The notes: generated by a model from the letters alone, not told the origin. Counted from the first letter of the stretch, positions 8,800 through 18,690 are shown. The stretch is DNA of 64,000 nt from Verrucomicrobiales bacterium (GCA_029213005.1 JARGPI010000015.1:1-64000), one strand, 5' to 3'. A program made the numbers and translations.

Positions 8800-9796
8800 C
8801 CAACATTTCTGGTATCTAGCGCTTCTAGTGGTTTTTATGGCCTTTCATAATGTGAAGGCGAATGAACCGATTCTCAAAGATAATGATCGCATTGCCCTGA
8901 TCGGAAACACCTTTGTCGAGCGGGCGCAGTCCTTCGGGCACATCGAAGCCAGCATTCTGGTTTCTTCCCCGGCGAAAAATCTGATGTTTCGAAATCTGGG
9001 TTGGAGTGGCGACTCAGTTTTCAACGATGCCCGCTCTTATTTTGGCCCGCCGAAGGAAGGACGGGAACGCCTCGGGAGAGCGGTCAGCGAATTGAAACCC
9101 ACGGTCGTATTTATCTGTTACGGCACCGGCGCGGCGATGTCGATCAATCAGGAATGGACCTATGAAAAAAGCAATCTAACCTCGGTGATCGGTGCCGGTC
9201 TCGAAGCCGATCTGGAAGTTTTTCTCAATGGTTACCGCCAGCTCATCGAAAACGTAAAAAGCTCGGCAGGCGGTGATCTCCGGGAGATCGTTCTCGTGAC
9301 GCCCCCACCCCTCGAAAATCTCGGAGCGCCTCTTCCTGATCAGGTCGAGAACAACGCCAATCTCGCCGCATTTTCCAAAGCGATCGTGGAGCTCGCGAAC
9401 GAGAAGCAAATCAAATCACTCGACCTCTTTTCCGCGATCGGCCACAGCACTGCGGTGGCGGATCCGCCCCTGACGGAAAACGGACTTCACTACGGTGAAG
9501 CCGGTTATCAAATGATTTCCAATCACTGGCTCAGCGGAATCGGGCTCAAGCCGGAAGCCGTCTCAAAAACTGATTTCTCGAAATATTCCAAACTGCAAAA
9601 CCTCGTGATCGAGAAGAACCGCCTCTTTTTCCACCGCTGGCGTCCGGCGAACGAAACTTATCTCTTTCTCTTCCGGAAACACGAACAGGGCAACAACGCC
9701 AAAGAGATTCCCATGTTCGATCCTCTGATTGAAGAAAAAGAAAAGGAGATCAATCAAATCCGCGCCTCAATTCAAAATCCAAGCAAGCCAGCCTGA
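8795..9796 (+). CDS. Secreted SGNH/GDSL-like hydrolase
   Basis: A signal peptide covers about residues 1-22 (MLQHFWYLALLVVFMAFHNVKA). The body has the SGNH-hydrolase layout: block I around IALIGNTFVERAQ, RNLGWSGDS near residue 70, a VFICYGTGAA block, and a C-terminal LHYGEAGY block with the catalytic-type His. The block I serine is replaced by Asn/Thr in GNTF, so catalytic activity is uncertain. In PVC bacteria such proteins often sit beside the large CxxCH haem proteins, as here, where only one base separates the stop from the next ATG. The pair is probably one operon. Confidence 0.85.
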   Translation: MLQHFWYLALLVVFMAFHNVKANEPILKDNDRIALIGNTFVERAQSFGHIEASILVSSPAKNLMFRNLGWSGDSVFNDARSYFGPPKEGRERLGRAVSELKPTVVFICYGTGAAMSINQEWTYEKSNLTSVIGAGLEADLEVFLNGYRQLIENVKSSAGGDLREIVLVTPPPLENLGAPLPDQVENNANLAAFSKAIVELANEKQIKSLDLFSAIGHSTAVADPPLTENGLHYGEAGYQMISNHWLSGIGLKPEAVSKTDFSKYSKLQNLVIEKNRLFFHRWRPANETYLFLFRKHEQGNNAKEIPMFDPLIEEKEKEINQIRASIQNPSKPA

Positions 9797-9797
9797 T

Positions 9798-12700
9798 ATG
9801 ACTATTTCATCCATTTCAAACCGACTGTACCCTGTACAATCCCGGACTGTACCCTGTACAGTCGACCAAATCAGCGTCTGGAAGCCGGCCCTGATTGCGA
9901 TCGCCATCGTCGGGGGATTTTTGACCTCTGCGAGCGCTCAAAACGGACTTCGCGATATTCCGAGCACCAAGGTGGAAGATCAGGCCGAGGGCTTCAAACT
10001 ACCCGAGGGTGCCGAAATCAACATTTTCGCAGCTGAACCGCTTTTGAAAAAGCCCGTTCACATGAACTGGGATACCCAGGGGCGGCTCTGGGTCGTCAGC
10101 AGTCCGCTCTATCCGCACATCGAACCCGGGCAGGAGGAAATCGATCAGGTTATCATTCTCGAAGATACCGATGGCGACGGCAAAGCGGACAAATCCACCG
10201 TCTTTGCAGATAATCTCCATATCCCGACTGCGGTGCTCCCCGGCGATGGCGGGGCCTACGTCGCGAACTCGACGGAAATGCTGTTTTTAAAAGATACCGA
10301 CGGCGATGGCAAAGCCGATCACCGTCGCGTGGTTCTCTCCGGTTTCGGAACGGAAGACACTCACCATCTCCTCCACACTTTTCGCTGGGGTCCGGAGGGC
10401 ATGATTTGGATGAATCAGTCGATTTACATCCACACCCACCTCGAAACACCCTACGGCATTCGCCGCCTCATGGGCGGAGGCATGTGGTATTACCGTCCGG
10501 AAACCCAACGGGCCGAGGTCTTTATGAAAGGCCTCATCAACCCGTGGGGACACGCTTTCGACAAATACGGGCAAAGCTTCCTCACCGACGGTGCCGGTAG
10601 TCACGGGATCAACTTTGTGTTTCCCGATTCCGTATTCCGCACCGCTCCCGGCGCGACCCGGGTGGTTGATGGATTGAACCCCGGTCAACCCAAACACTGC
10701 GGGGCCGAAGTGCTCAGCGGGAAGAATGTACCGGAAGATTATCTGGGAACCATCGCCGCAGCGGATTTCCGCGGACACCGGGTCAACCGCTTCAAATTAA
10801 CTGAAAATGGAACCAGCGGCTACACCTCAACTCAGGTCGAGGATCTCGTCACGTGTACCCACCGGGCATTCCGCCCCATCGATGTCAAAATGGGGCCGGA
10901 CGGCGGTGTCTACATCGCAGACTGGTACAACCCGATTATCCAGCACGGCGAAGTCGACTTCCGTGACGAGCGGCGCGATCACCAGCACGGTCGAATTTGG
11001 CGGGTCACCTTCCCCGACCGTCCCGAGGAAAAGAAAGCTGACATTCCCAAGCTGAGCGAAAAAGAGCTCGCCAACCTCGCCGGCCCCGTCGGTTGGAACT
11101 CACAAATGGCCACGGTAGAGCTACGGAACCGGAATCAGGTCACCGCACTCGACGGCATCAAAGCCGCCTGGGAGGAAGCGGACGAACAGCGCAAACTTTA
11201 TCTCGTCATGTCGACTCAGGCGATCAATCGCTTCCAGTCGGACTGGGCGGTGGATCTGGCAAAGAACGCCAAAAGCCCGCAAATCCGGGCCGGAGCGATT
11301 CGGGCCATTTATTACCATGCCTCCTCGATCACCGAATCCCGGGAAATCGCGGAACAGGCCGTGGCCGATACCCATCCCCGGGTCAGGCTCTGGGGCGTCA
11401 GTCTCCTGACCAAGCTCGCCTATCCCGACACCGTTCAAATTGCCCTCCGTGCGCTGGATGGCATTGAGAATCCCGATGATTTCCTCGACTTTGCGGTCTG
11501 GAATATTTGCCGCGAACACTCCTACAAGTGGACCGGAGTGGCAGAGACTCGAAACCCTTTTCAAACACCCGGCCAACTGCTTTACGCTATGCGCGCGGTA
11601 AATACCAACGTCGGCAGCCAGATCCTCTTCGATGCGCTTAAAAACGGGAAAATAAGCGGCGATCAGGAAATCGCGAACTTCAGTGACTGGGCGGCCCGCT
11701 CTGCGAGTCCCCAATACCTGGACATCCTCTTTCAAAAAGCTCGCGATGCCAAAACGCCTGATAACCAGCGCGTCACCATGTTCAAAGCGCTCGCCGACGC
11801 CTCAAAACTCCGGGGTGCCAAACCGACGAAAGATCTCCCCACCATCAACGAGTTCCTGAAGTCGAAGAACAACGCCATCTTCGAGCAGGCCGCGATCCTC
11901 GCCGGTCAGTGGAAAATCACCGATGCTAGAGACGGTCTCGAAAAAGCCTTTGTCGGAGCCGATAAAACCCGGGCCAACGCCGCACTCGAAGGACTTCGCG
12001 CTTTCGGCGGTAACGAAACCAACACTTTCCTGCGGGATCTCGCTCAGGACAAAAAACGCCCCGTCAGCCAGCGGACTCAGGCGATCTCCGGGATGACCAA
12101 GTTCAATCCGGCAGGTGCCGCGCGCCTCGCCGCCGGAATTTTACCGACTTTTGACGACCCCAAAGCCGCCGGAGAGGTTTTCGCCACCTTCCTCGCCAAC
12201 AACAACGCGACGACTCACCTCACCAACGCCTTGTCCGGAAAAGACGTCACCCTGCCGGAGCCGATCGCCCTCGCCGGAATTCAGAAAGCTTCCGCTGCAG
12301 CGACCCGTCCGGATAAATTGATCCAGGCGATCCAGAAAGCCGGGAAACTCAAGCCGATGAAGATGTCTCTCACGCCAAAAGAAATGGAAGCGATGATGCA
12401 ACAAGTCGCGGAAAAAGGAAACCCTCAGCGGGGCGAAGCCATCTACCGCCGGGCCAGCCTGCAGTGCATCGTCTGCCATGCTATCGGCGGGTCGGGCGGA
12501 ATTATCGGACCGGATCTGGTCAGTATCGGGTCTTCGGCACCGGTTGACTATCTGATCGAATCACTCCTCGAACCCAGCAAAAAAATCAAAGAGGGTTACC
12601 ACACCACCCTCGTCACCCTGAAAAACGGCGATACCTTTGCCGGAGCCGTAGCTCGCGAGGACAACAACGAAATCGTAATTCGCGATGCCGCAGGTAACGA

Positions 12701-13301
12701 AAACCGGATCTCCAAAAAGCAGATCAAAAACCAGCAGGTCAGCCCGATCTCGCTGATGCCTCCGGGGTTGACTCTCCAGCTTCGTGAAGACGAATTCATT
12801 GATTTGGTGCGTTTCCTTTCTGAACTAGGAAAAGAAGGTGGCTTCAAAACAACCGCGACTCCATACGTGAGAGCCTGGGAAGTGCTTCAGCCTCACGAGC
12901 GGACCCGGGACGACATCGGACACTACGGAAATAAGATCTTCGCCGAAAACGATCCCACCTATCAGTGGAGCAAGCTTTACACTCAAGTCGACGGTAAACT
13001 ACCGGTCGTCGAAACGCCTGAAGTAGTAGGCCGGGGCAAGAACCGCTACGCCGTAGCCCGCTACCAAATCGAAGCGAGGACAAATACCGAAATCAAACTA
13101 CATATCGAAGGAAAAACCAACGATCTGGATTTGTTTATCGACGAAACCGAAGTGTCACTACCGGAAGGAAAAAGCTCAGCTGATGTGACAATTCCGGTCA
13201 AGGCGGGCCGTCACCGTATCACTTTGGTTGGACTCAAAGGCTGGGGACTGGATACCCTGAGAGTCGAAATCAAAGACGCCGGTGACACCGTGGTGCAGTA
13301 G
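9798..13301 (+). CDS. PVC-type haem-binding CxxCH protein (membrane-bound dehydrogenase-like)
   Basis: A large secreted or membrane-associated redox protein of 1167 residues. In order: a hydrophobic signal segment (KPALIAIAIVGGFLTSASA, about residues 29-47); a beta-propeller domain of the putative membrane-bound dehydrogenase type (FKLPEGAEINIFAAEPLL onward, to about 420) with calcium-like DTDGDGKAD repeats; a HEAT-like helical region (about 430-860); the haem-binding domain with CIVCH at 890-894 and GPDLVSIG; and a C-terminal pre-peptidase-like beta domain. ATG 9798 is the only standard start that keeps the signal segment, one base after the hydrolase stop. The first 28 residues are partly made of an interspersed repeat (9823-9863), reading LYPVQSRTVPCTV, which is very unusual. 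Confidence 0.9.
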   Translation: MTISSISNRLYPVQSRTVPCTVDQISVWKPALIAIAIVGGFLTSASAQNGLRDIPSTKVEDQAEGFKLPEGAEINIFAAEPLLKKPVHMNWDTQGRLWVVSSPLYPHIEPGQEEIDQVIILEDTDGDGKADKSTVFADNLHIPTAVLPGDGGAYVANSTEMLFLKDTDGDGKADHRRVVLSGFGTEDTHHLLHTFRWGPEGMIWMNQSIYIHTHLETPYGIRRLMGGGMWYYRPETQRAEVFMKGLINPWGHAFDKYGQSFLTDGAGSHGINFVFPDSVFRTAPGATRVVDGLNPGQPKHCGAEVLSGKNVPEDYLGTIAAADFRGHRVNRFKLTENGTSGYTSTQVEDLVTCTHRAFRPIDVKMGPDGGVYIADWYNPIIQHGEVDFRDERRDHQHGRIWRVTFPDRPEEKKADIPKLSEKELANLAGPVGWNSQMATVELRNRNQVTALDGIKAAWEEADEQRKLYLVMSTQAINRFQSDWAVDLAKNAKSPQIRAGAIRAIYYHASSITESREIAEQAVADTHPRVRLWGVSLLTKLAYPDTVQIALRALDGIENPDDFLDFAVWNICREHSYKWTGVAETRNPFQTPGQLLYAMRAVNTNVGSQILFDALKNGKISGDQEIANFSDWAARSASPQYLDILFQKARDAKTPDNQRVTMFKALADASKLRGAKPTKDLPTINEFLKSKNNAIFEQAAILAGQWKITDARDGLEKAFVGADKTRANAALEGLRAFGGNETNTFLRDLAQDKKRPVSQRTQAISGMTKFNPAGAARLAAGILPTFDDPKAAGEVFATFLANNNATTHLTNALSGKDVTLPEPIALAGIQKASAAATRPDKLIQAIQKAGKLKPMKMSLTPKEMEAMMQQVAEKGNPQRGEAIYRRASLQCIVCHAIGGSGGIIGPDLVSIGSSAPVDYLIESLLEPSKKIKEGYHTTLVTLKNGDTFAGAVAREDNNEIVIRDAAGNENRISKKQIKNQQVSPISLMPPGLTLQLREDEFIDLVRFLSELGKEGGFKTTATPYVRAWEVLQPHERTRDDIGHYGNKIFAENDPTYQWSKLYTQVDGKLPVVETPEVVGRGKNRYAVARYQIEARTNTEIKLHIEGKTNDLDLFIDETEVSLPEGKSSADVTIPVKAGRHRITLVGLKGWGLDTLRVEIKDAGDTVVQ
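9823..9863. repeat. Palindromic interspersed repeat, copy 2 (direct pair, inside a reading frame)
   Basis: Two units in the same direction: GACTGTACCCTGTACAAT at 9823-9840 and GACTGTACCCTGTACAGTC at 9845-9863, with CCCG between them. The second unit is itself palindromic (8-bp arms, CCT centre). The pair begins 26 bases after the hydrolase stop codon and falls within the predicted first codons of the CxxCH protein gene. Confidence 0.9.
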
Positions 13302-13346
13302 AAACACCGCCTTTGCAAAGCGGAGTAAAATGGTTACGGTGGTCTT

Positions 13347-14642
13347 ATGAGGCCACCGTATGTTTTCCACCTGCTCGCGGTTCTATTGCTTTCTCCGGTT
13401 GGAAAAATTAGTCATGCGATCCCGAACACCTTTATTGGAGGCGGGAACTTCTTTGGCCCGGTCATCCCCGCCCAACCGGTTTTCGGCAGGGATTTAACCC
13501 GGGACTTTTTCGAAGCAAAGAACTGGGACGGCGACAAATTCCCCGGTCCATGGCGGGAGGAAACCTCGCTCGGCACCCAAACAGTGAAACGCATGACGGC
13601 GAACCCGACCTTGTTCGGAGCGATCCCAATGGCGGTCTATGCTTACTCGGACGAGGAGAGTCATACCGATGAAATAGCGATTCACTTTCTCGATGCCGGT
13701 ATCTATTTCGGCTATCAATTCGGCGGGGAAACCAATCGGGACGAGCGGAGCGCCGGTGCCGAGAAGCGTTCCACTTTTAACAAACACTACCGGGAACTGT
13801 CGGCGGATCTGAGGCAGCGACTCGATCAGGGATGCGGTAGAGGCAGTGTCGGTTCGATCGGACGAAGTAATGAATTACGAACGGTTTTCACTCAGTATCA
13901 GTGGGAGGATTTTATACTCCGGCTTGTGACCCGTCCTGAACATTCGGTATCGATCTATATTCACCGAAAAGGACATCTGCCCGACAGTTTCGTTGAACCT
14001 GAAATCGCAAAATTAGCAGACCGGGAGAAAGCGGACTTTTTCTCATCGAAGGTATCAAGAACCGACTATGGAGACGTGCTCATCGAAGGGCTTCCCATGT
14101 TTCGGCAGGGCAACACACCGTTTTGTGGCATTCACTCGTTAGCGATGGCCAGCCACTATCTGGGCCTGCGAGTCCATCCCGAAACTTTAGCGGCCGGAGC
14201 GGAATTCAAAAACACCGGCAGCGCCAAAGGCAGCCAGATTATCGATCTCTATCGCGGGGTCGGCGAGGAGATCGATATGAGAGTGAGCACTTCACCTAAG
14301 TTTGATCTTCGCCGCGCCAAACGCTCTATCGAGGCAGGAATCCCTATCGTGGTATGGAGACGGGTATCCCGCGAACGGGAACTCGCTCACAATGAATTTT
14401 TGAAAGCCTTTTCGGAGGATCCCACTCTCACCATCGGAAAACCGGATACCTCAATCATCGCAACCTACCCGCCCCGAAGCGCCAAAGGAAGCCCGTCCCA
14501 CGCCTCAGTAATTACCGGATTTAACGAAGAACGAAACGAGGTCATTTTCACGGAACCCTGGGGAGAGTTTTCCCGCAACCGGAGAATGCGCATCGAGGAG
14601 ATGGAAGCCACTGCCTACGCTCTTTTCTACTTCAAAATTTAG
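13347..14642 (+). CDS. Secreted C39-like cysteine peptidase family protein
   Basis: A 431-residue protein with a signal peptide (about 1-24). The N-terminal 230 residues are of unknown type. From about 250 the papain-like C39 fold appears: FRQGNTPFCGIHSLAMASHYLG with the candidate nucleophile C260, SHASVITGF with candidate His385, and EPWGE as the third catalytic block. All three catalytic positions look present, so a secreted peptidase is plausible. The target is unknown. It follows the CxxCH gene by 45 bases with only a weak GC hairpin between, so co-transcription is possible. Its stop overlaps the stop of the convergent FecR-like gene. Confidence 0.8.
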   Translation: MRPPYVFHLLAVLLLSPVGKISHAIPNTFIGGGNFFGPVIPAQPVFGRDLTRDFFEAKNWDGDKFPGPWREETSLGTQTVKRMTANPTLFGAIPMAVYAYSDEESHTDEIAIHFLDAGIYFGYQFGGETNRDERSAGAEKRSTFNKHYRELSADLRQRLDQGCGRGSVGSIGRSNELRTVFTQYQWEDFILRLVTRPEHSVSIYIHRKGHLPDSFVEPEIAKLADREKADFFSSKVSRTDYGDVLIEGLPMFRQGNTPFCGIHSLAMASHYLGLRVHPETLAAGAEFKNTGSAKGSQIIDLYRGVGEEIDMRVSTSPKFDLRRAKRSIEAGIPIVVWRRVSRERELAHNEFLKAFSEDPTLTIGKPDTSIIATYPPRSAKGSPSHASVITGFNEERNEVIFTEPWGEFSRNRRMRIEEMEATAYALFYFKI

Positions 14643-16798
14643 CGTTCCCCCGGTTTTATCGAAATTTCGGTCTGCCCATTCGCTACCTTGGCTCTCAGGT
14701 TTTGGGCGGATGCCGGACGGTCTCCAACCCACCAGCCATTGGGACTCGACTCCAGGATCTGTTCAATCGAATGCTCACCGATCATCAGGATTCGACTTTC
14801 CGGTGACTCAAAGACAATGCGTCCCTTCCCGGACCCGAAGCCGATCTCTCCTGCGGAAAGCGTTCCACCTTTCAACGTCACAATCGCTTCGCCGTTATTT
14901 CCACCTACCAGAAGTCTCCCGACCTCGACGAGCCCTTTCTCTATCGTCACCGAGGAGTGATCATTTACCATCGCCAACGTTCCTGCAGATAGAGAACCGC
15001 CATTCCGGACGACCAGTTCCGATGAGGTATCGACTTCCGTATCATACTGCGCCATCCGAATCAGACTATCGCCCGCGTCCCAAACGCCACCATCGATGGT
15101 CACTTTAGAATGATCATTATTTCTTCCGATAAAAACATGGCTTCTCGTCATCAGCGCGCCTTCGACCACCAGTTCCGCCCGAGCTCCGCGGTTGTACCCG
15201 ATAATGACTTCCCCGAATCCAGACTTAATAATTTGCCCACCTTTTGCAATCCTGAGACGTCCGCGGGAATGATTGTCCAGAGCAACAATGATGCTCTGTT
15301 TCATCGAGATGCTTCGATGCACGACCGCTTCACCCTGACCTGAAACCACAATCGTTTCGGCGTTCAGATCCGGTACTTTTCCATTGAGCCAATTCGTGGA
15401 GTCTTCAAAATCCCCCTCCCCAATCCAGATGTTTCGCGCTCGGGAAGTTCTCGCCCGGGCGGAAAGGGTCAGTTTGATATCATCAGCGAAGTGACCAAGA
15501 ACCGGATGGTCAGACCGACGGGATGTATTGATCACGATCATCAGAAAATCCGTTCCCGGAGGCACCGCCATTTTCGATTCGAGGGTCTCCCAGGTCGCCG
15601 GGTCAGCATCTGTCATCACATTGGATGAAGAACTACCGAGCTGTTCTGACATGGGATCGTTCTTCCGATCCCAGTAATCCGGTGCATCGGAAATTTCACC
15701 GCGAAAGGCAATGAGTTTAAGAGTTGATTGATGCCCTGCAGCCTCTTCCAGCCGATTAAAAGAGGCCGCAACCGCCGCTGAAACCTCCCCGGCATTCACG
15801 ACTTCGGAATATTCGCGAAGATCGACAAGCTGCCACAATTCCGAGGCCAGCTGACCGTCCGAACCGGCAATCGAAGGCGAATGAGTCTTGAGAAACCGGA
15901 GCATTCCCTCCCCTGTCTTCGGCTCGACTGAGAACGAACCAGTACCAATCACTTCGCATAGATCTCCACTCCATTTCCCCGGGAGCGTAGGCAGACCTGC
16001 CCCGACAGTAGTATTCAGTTCAAAACCGGGAGACCAATGGATCGGCAACTCCATTCCCGGCATCGGAAAATTGAGTTGGTCACTTTCGATCGGTTCCAGC
16101 CCGGCGACCCGAACGGCTCCACTTTCCTTCAGACGAATCGAGCGGGAGGGATTCAACACATCGATTTCCCCTTCGAACAAGTGTGCTTCGGTTCCACTGG
16201 TTTCAGAGACAAAAACGCCAAATTTTGTGCCCTGATCGACCACTTTCCCATCCGGAGTCTCGACCACAAATCCTATCGATTCAGGAAGAACGTGGGCACT
16301 CAATCGCCCCGAATAAAGGCGCATTCGCATCGAGTCAAAAAACTCGAAATCCGCCGGTCCTTCAATGGCAATCCCGGCCCCGCCAACTTTAACTTCCACC
16401 ATTCCGGAAAGCAGTTGATACCTCCCTGCCCCGAAGCGGGGGGTGACCGGCGTCACCCACTCCGGCTCCGCTCCACCCACGATTTCCGCAATCCAATCGC
16501 TCTCGGGAGGCCCCGGCGATTTCAGGAAGAAAAGACCGATCCCCAGAACCAACGTTGCCGCCACGGCTAACCCGATCCCTTGAGTGTAGGAACGGTGTTT
16601 CTCCGGTTCATTGAGATAAGGAATGTCCAATTCGTCACTGAACAACTCGCTCAAGCCGCCGTGAATTCCGATCGCCTCCCGGTAGTGATCACGAGCCTCC
16701 CGCGAGCCTGTCAGCCATTCATTCAACTGCTTTGCCTCCTCCTCAGAAAGCTCGGATTGAATGAATTTCTCGATCAATAAATCCAGTTTTTCACTCAT
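14639..16798 (-). CDS. FecR-like anti-sigma/sensor protein with C-terminal beta-repeat region
   Basis: A predicted transmembrane regulator of the sigma factor encoded just upstream. The N-terminal cytoplasmic part (1-85) carries SELSEEEAKQLNEWL, as in FecR anti-sigma regions. One membrane segment follows (about 90-108, GLAVAATLVLGIGLFFL). The FecR domain spans about 130-240, with VVDQGTKFGVFV. A middle region is rather like a carbohydrate-binding domain. The last 220 residues hold short repeats of the pectate-lyase/autotransporter sort (VVEGALMTRSHVFIGRNND, LVVRNGGSLSAGTLAMVND). Length 719. Its ATG overlaps the sigma stop as ATGA, so translation is probably coupled. No TonB-dependent receptor lies nearby, unlike classical FecIR systems. 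Confidence 0.85.
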   Translation of the reverse strand: MSEKLDLLIEKFIQSELSEEEAKQLNEWLTGSREARDHYREAIGIHGGLSELFSDELDIPYLNEPEKHRSYTQGIGLAVAATLVLGIGLFFLKSPGPPESDWIAEIVGGAEPEWVTPVTPRFGAGRYQLLSGMVEVKVGGAGIAIEGPADFEFFDSMRMRLYSGRLSAHVLPESIGFVVETPDGKVVDQGTKFGVFVSETSGTEAHLFEGEIDVLNPSRSIRLKESGAVRVAGLEPIESDQLNFPMPGMELPIHWSPGFELNTTVGAGLPTLPGKWSGDLCEVIGTGSFSVEPKTGEGMLRFLKTHSPSIAGSDGQLASELWQLVDLREYSEVVNAGEVSAAVAASFNRLEEAAGHQSTLKLIAFRGEISDAPDYWDRKNDPMSEQLGSSSSNVMTDADPATWETLESKMAVPPGTDFLMIVINTSRRSDHPVLGHFADDIKLTLSARARTSRARNIWIGEGDFEDSTNWLNGKVPDLNAETIVVSGQGEAVVHRSISMKQSIIVALDNHSRGRLRIAKGGQIIKSGFGEVIIGYNRGARAELVVEGALMTRSHVFIGRNNDHSKVTIDGGVWDAGDSLIRMAQYDTEVDTSSELVVRNGGSLSAGTLAMVNDHSSVTIEKGLVEVGRLLVGGNNGEAIVTLKGGTLSAGEIGFGSGKGRIVFESPESRILMIGEHSIEQILESSPNGWWVGDRPASAQNLRAKVANGQTEISIKPGER

Positions 16799-17322
16799 GC
16801 CCCGGCCCGCCTCGTTTGCTTTTGAACGCACAGTTTCAAAGCCTTCCGTGCGCGGGAAAGCGCCACGTAGACAGCAGCAACCTCCCAATCGATATGACGC
16901 GCGATATCGGCGGGTTTGGCCCCGTCTTCATATTGCATCCGGATCATTGTTCTCGGCCGCGGTGCCAATTTTTCGATACATTTGGCCAGCGCATTCAACA
17001 TCGCCGGACTCGTTTCCGTCGCCGTTTCCAGAGACTCTTCGGCCAGCTTTTCCATCAGTTCCTCCGAGAGCCCTGTCGCCGTCTTCCGGTCGCGCCGCAG
17101 CTGCTCAAGCACCTTAAAACGGGCGATCGCGAGCGCCCAGGCTTTGAAATTAGTGCCGCTCTCGAAATCCGCAGCCTTGGCCGTCACCGTCAGAAACACC
17201 TCCTGTACAATATCGTCGGCTTCGCTGGGATTGGGCAGCAGCGAAAGCACATAATATTTGATAGCGGTGATGTGCTGAACAAAAAGTTTCTGCACCTCGG
17301 TTACCTGGTCGGAATCTCCCAT
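16795..17322 (-). CDS. ECF sigma-70 family RNA polymerase sigma factor
   Basis: A 175-residue ECF-type sigma factor of the kind common in Planctomycetes and Verrucomicrobia. Region 2 is at about 8-80 (ADDIVQEVFLTV, FKAWALAIARFKVLEQLRR). Region 4 is at about 110-165, with an Asp-Ile-Ala-Arg helix-turn-helix and the end VAAVYVALSRARKAL. The downstream FecR-like gene overlaps its stop by four bases, so the two form a sigma/regulator module. It is divergent from the Gfo/Idh/MocA oxidoreductase gene. Confidence 0.93.
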   Translation of the reverse strand: MGDSDQVTEVQKLFVQHITAIKYYVLSLLPNPSEADDIVQEVFLTVTAKAADFESGTNFKAWALAIARFKVLEQLRRDRKTATGLSEELMEKLAEESLETATETSPAMLNALAKCIEKLAPRPRTMIRMQYEDGAKPADIARHIDWEVAAVYVALSRARKALKLCVQKQTRRAGA

Positions 17323-17454
17323 TTGTCATAGAATGATAATTCCCCTGCAAAACTTAGCAGCATTTATTCGATCCCACCTCCCACGTCGAATTTTTGATAA
17401 AAAATGACCAAGCCCATCTAGATTGTGAGACCCGAATCACCAAAGATGATTGCC

Positions 17455-18591
17455 ATGTCAACTACTGTGGATCACCCTCGCGTCGCGATTGTCGGACTTG
17501 GTTTTGGAGCGGAGTTTATTCCGATTTATCAACACCACCCTAACGCTGAAATTTCGGCTATCTGTCAGCGGAATTCCGGGAGCCTCAACGAAATCGGCGA
17601 CCAGTTCGGCATCGAAAAGCGGTTCACCGACTACAACGAACTGCTCTCCGATCCGGAAATCGATGCGGTTCACATCAACACCCCGATTCCCGATCACGCC
17701 GCTCACACTCTCGCCGCTCTTCGTGCCGGCAAACATGTGGCCTGCACCGTTCCGATGGCTACCACCGCCGAGGATTGCAAAGCCATCGTCGATCTCTGTG
17801 CGGACACCGGCCTGAAATACATGATGATGGAAACGGTCGTCTACGCCCGCGAGTTCCTTTTCATGAAGGAGCTTTACGACAACGGCGATCTCGGGAAACT
17901 CCAGTTTCTGAAAGCGAGCCATCAGCAGGATATGGACGGTTGGCCCGGTTACTGGCCCGGCCTGCCTCCGATGCACTACGCGACTCATTGTGTTGGCCCG
18001 GTCCTTGGGCTCGGCCGCAATGAAGCGGAATACGTCAGCTGTTTCCCGAGCGGAACAATCCGTGAGGAAATGCATGACTGCTACGGCTCCCCTTTTGCTG
18101 TGGAAACCACACACATCAAATTCCGCAACAGTGATTTGAGCGCCCAGGTATACCGATCCCTTTTCGATGTGGCCCGCCAGTATCGCGAAAGCTTCGAGGT
18201 TTACGGATCCAAACAGGCAGTGGAATGGCCCTTGATCGAAGGCGAGCCTCTGGTGGTTCACACCGCCAAACGTCCCGAACCAGAAATCCCGCAAAAAGTG
18301 GAATGCCCCGATTTTGCCAAACTTCTGCCTGACGAAATCGCCCCGTTCACGACTGGCGGCGTTTATTCCAACGAGGAGGGAGCCGAGCATCTCAGCTATA
18401 CTCAGGGTGCGGGACATGGCGGCTCCCATCCCCATCTGGTTCATCAGTTCGTGGAGTTGCTCCGCGGCAGCGGCGAAGGGTATCCCGACGCCAAACAATC
18501 AGCCAACATCACCCTGACGGGAATCCTTTCCCACGAATCCGCGTTGAAAGGCGGTGAATTGATCCGCCTCCCGGACTGGAGTTTCAGCTGA
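17455..18591 (+). CDS. Gfo/Idh/MocA family oxidoreductase
   Basis: A cytoplasmic NAD(P)-dependent sugar or inositol dehydrogenase-like enzyme of about 378 residues. The N-terminal Rossmann fold has VAIVGLGFGAEFIPIY, and the nucleotide-binding domain continues to VHINTPIPDHAAHTLAALRAGKHVACTVPM. In the last motif TVPM replaces the usual EKP, so the canonical lysine is missing. The C-terminal GFO_IDH_MocA domain follows, with HYATHCVGPVLGL. Starts at 17446 (MIAMSTTV) or a GTG at 17425 are possible; I chose MSTTVDHPRV. It lies between the two sigma/FecR-like modules. The substrate is unknown. Confidence 0.9.
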   Translation: MSTTVDHPRVAIVGLGFGAEFIPIYQHHPNAEISAICQRNSGSLNEIGDQFGIEKRFTDYNELLSDPEIDAVHINTPIPDHAAHTLAALRAGKHVACTVPMATTAEDCKAIVDLCADTGLKYMMMETVVYAREFLFMKELYDNGDLGKLQFLKASHQQDMDGWPGYWPGLPPMHYATHCVGPVLGLGRNEAEYVSCFPSGTIREEMHDCYGSPFAVETTHIKFRNSDLSAQVYRSLFDVARQYRESFEVYGSKQAVEWPLIEGEPLVVHTAKRPEPEIPQKVECPDFAKLLPDEIAPFTTGGVYSNEEGAEHLSYTQGAGHGGSHPHLVHQFVELLRGSGEGYPDAKQSANITLTGILSHESALKGGELIRLPDWSFS

Positions 18592-18690
18592 TAGGTTGGT
18601 TTTTCAGTTTTCTGATTTTTTTCCACAAAAAACGGCAGGTTTACGAATGCGAGGCAGTACTGGTGTGAACGCAACTACTACTCGATAAGC

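Noticed and set aside
13302..13346. CCGC...GCGG hairpin after the CxxCH protein gene, considered as a terminator
   Set aside because: The stem is short with a mismatch and there is no T-run.
17458..18498. A 346-codon open frame antisense to the oxidoreductase gene
   Set aside because: The sense strand has an intact Gfo/Idh/MocA protein; the antisense reading has none.
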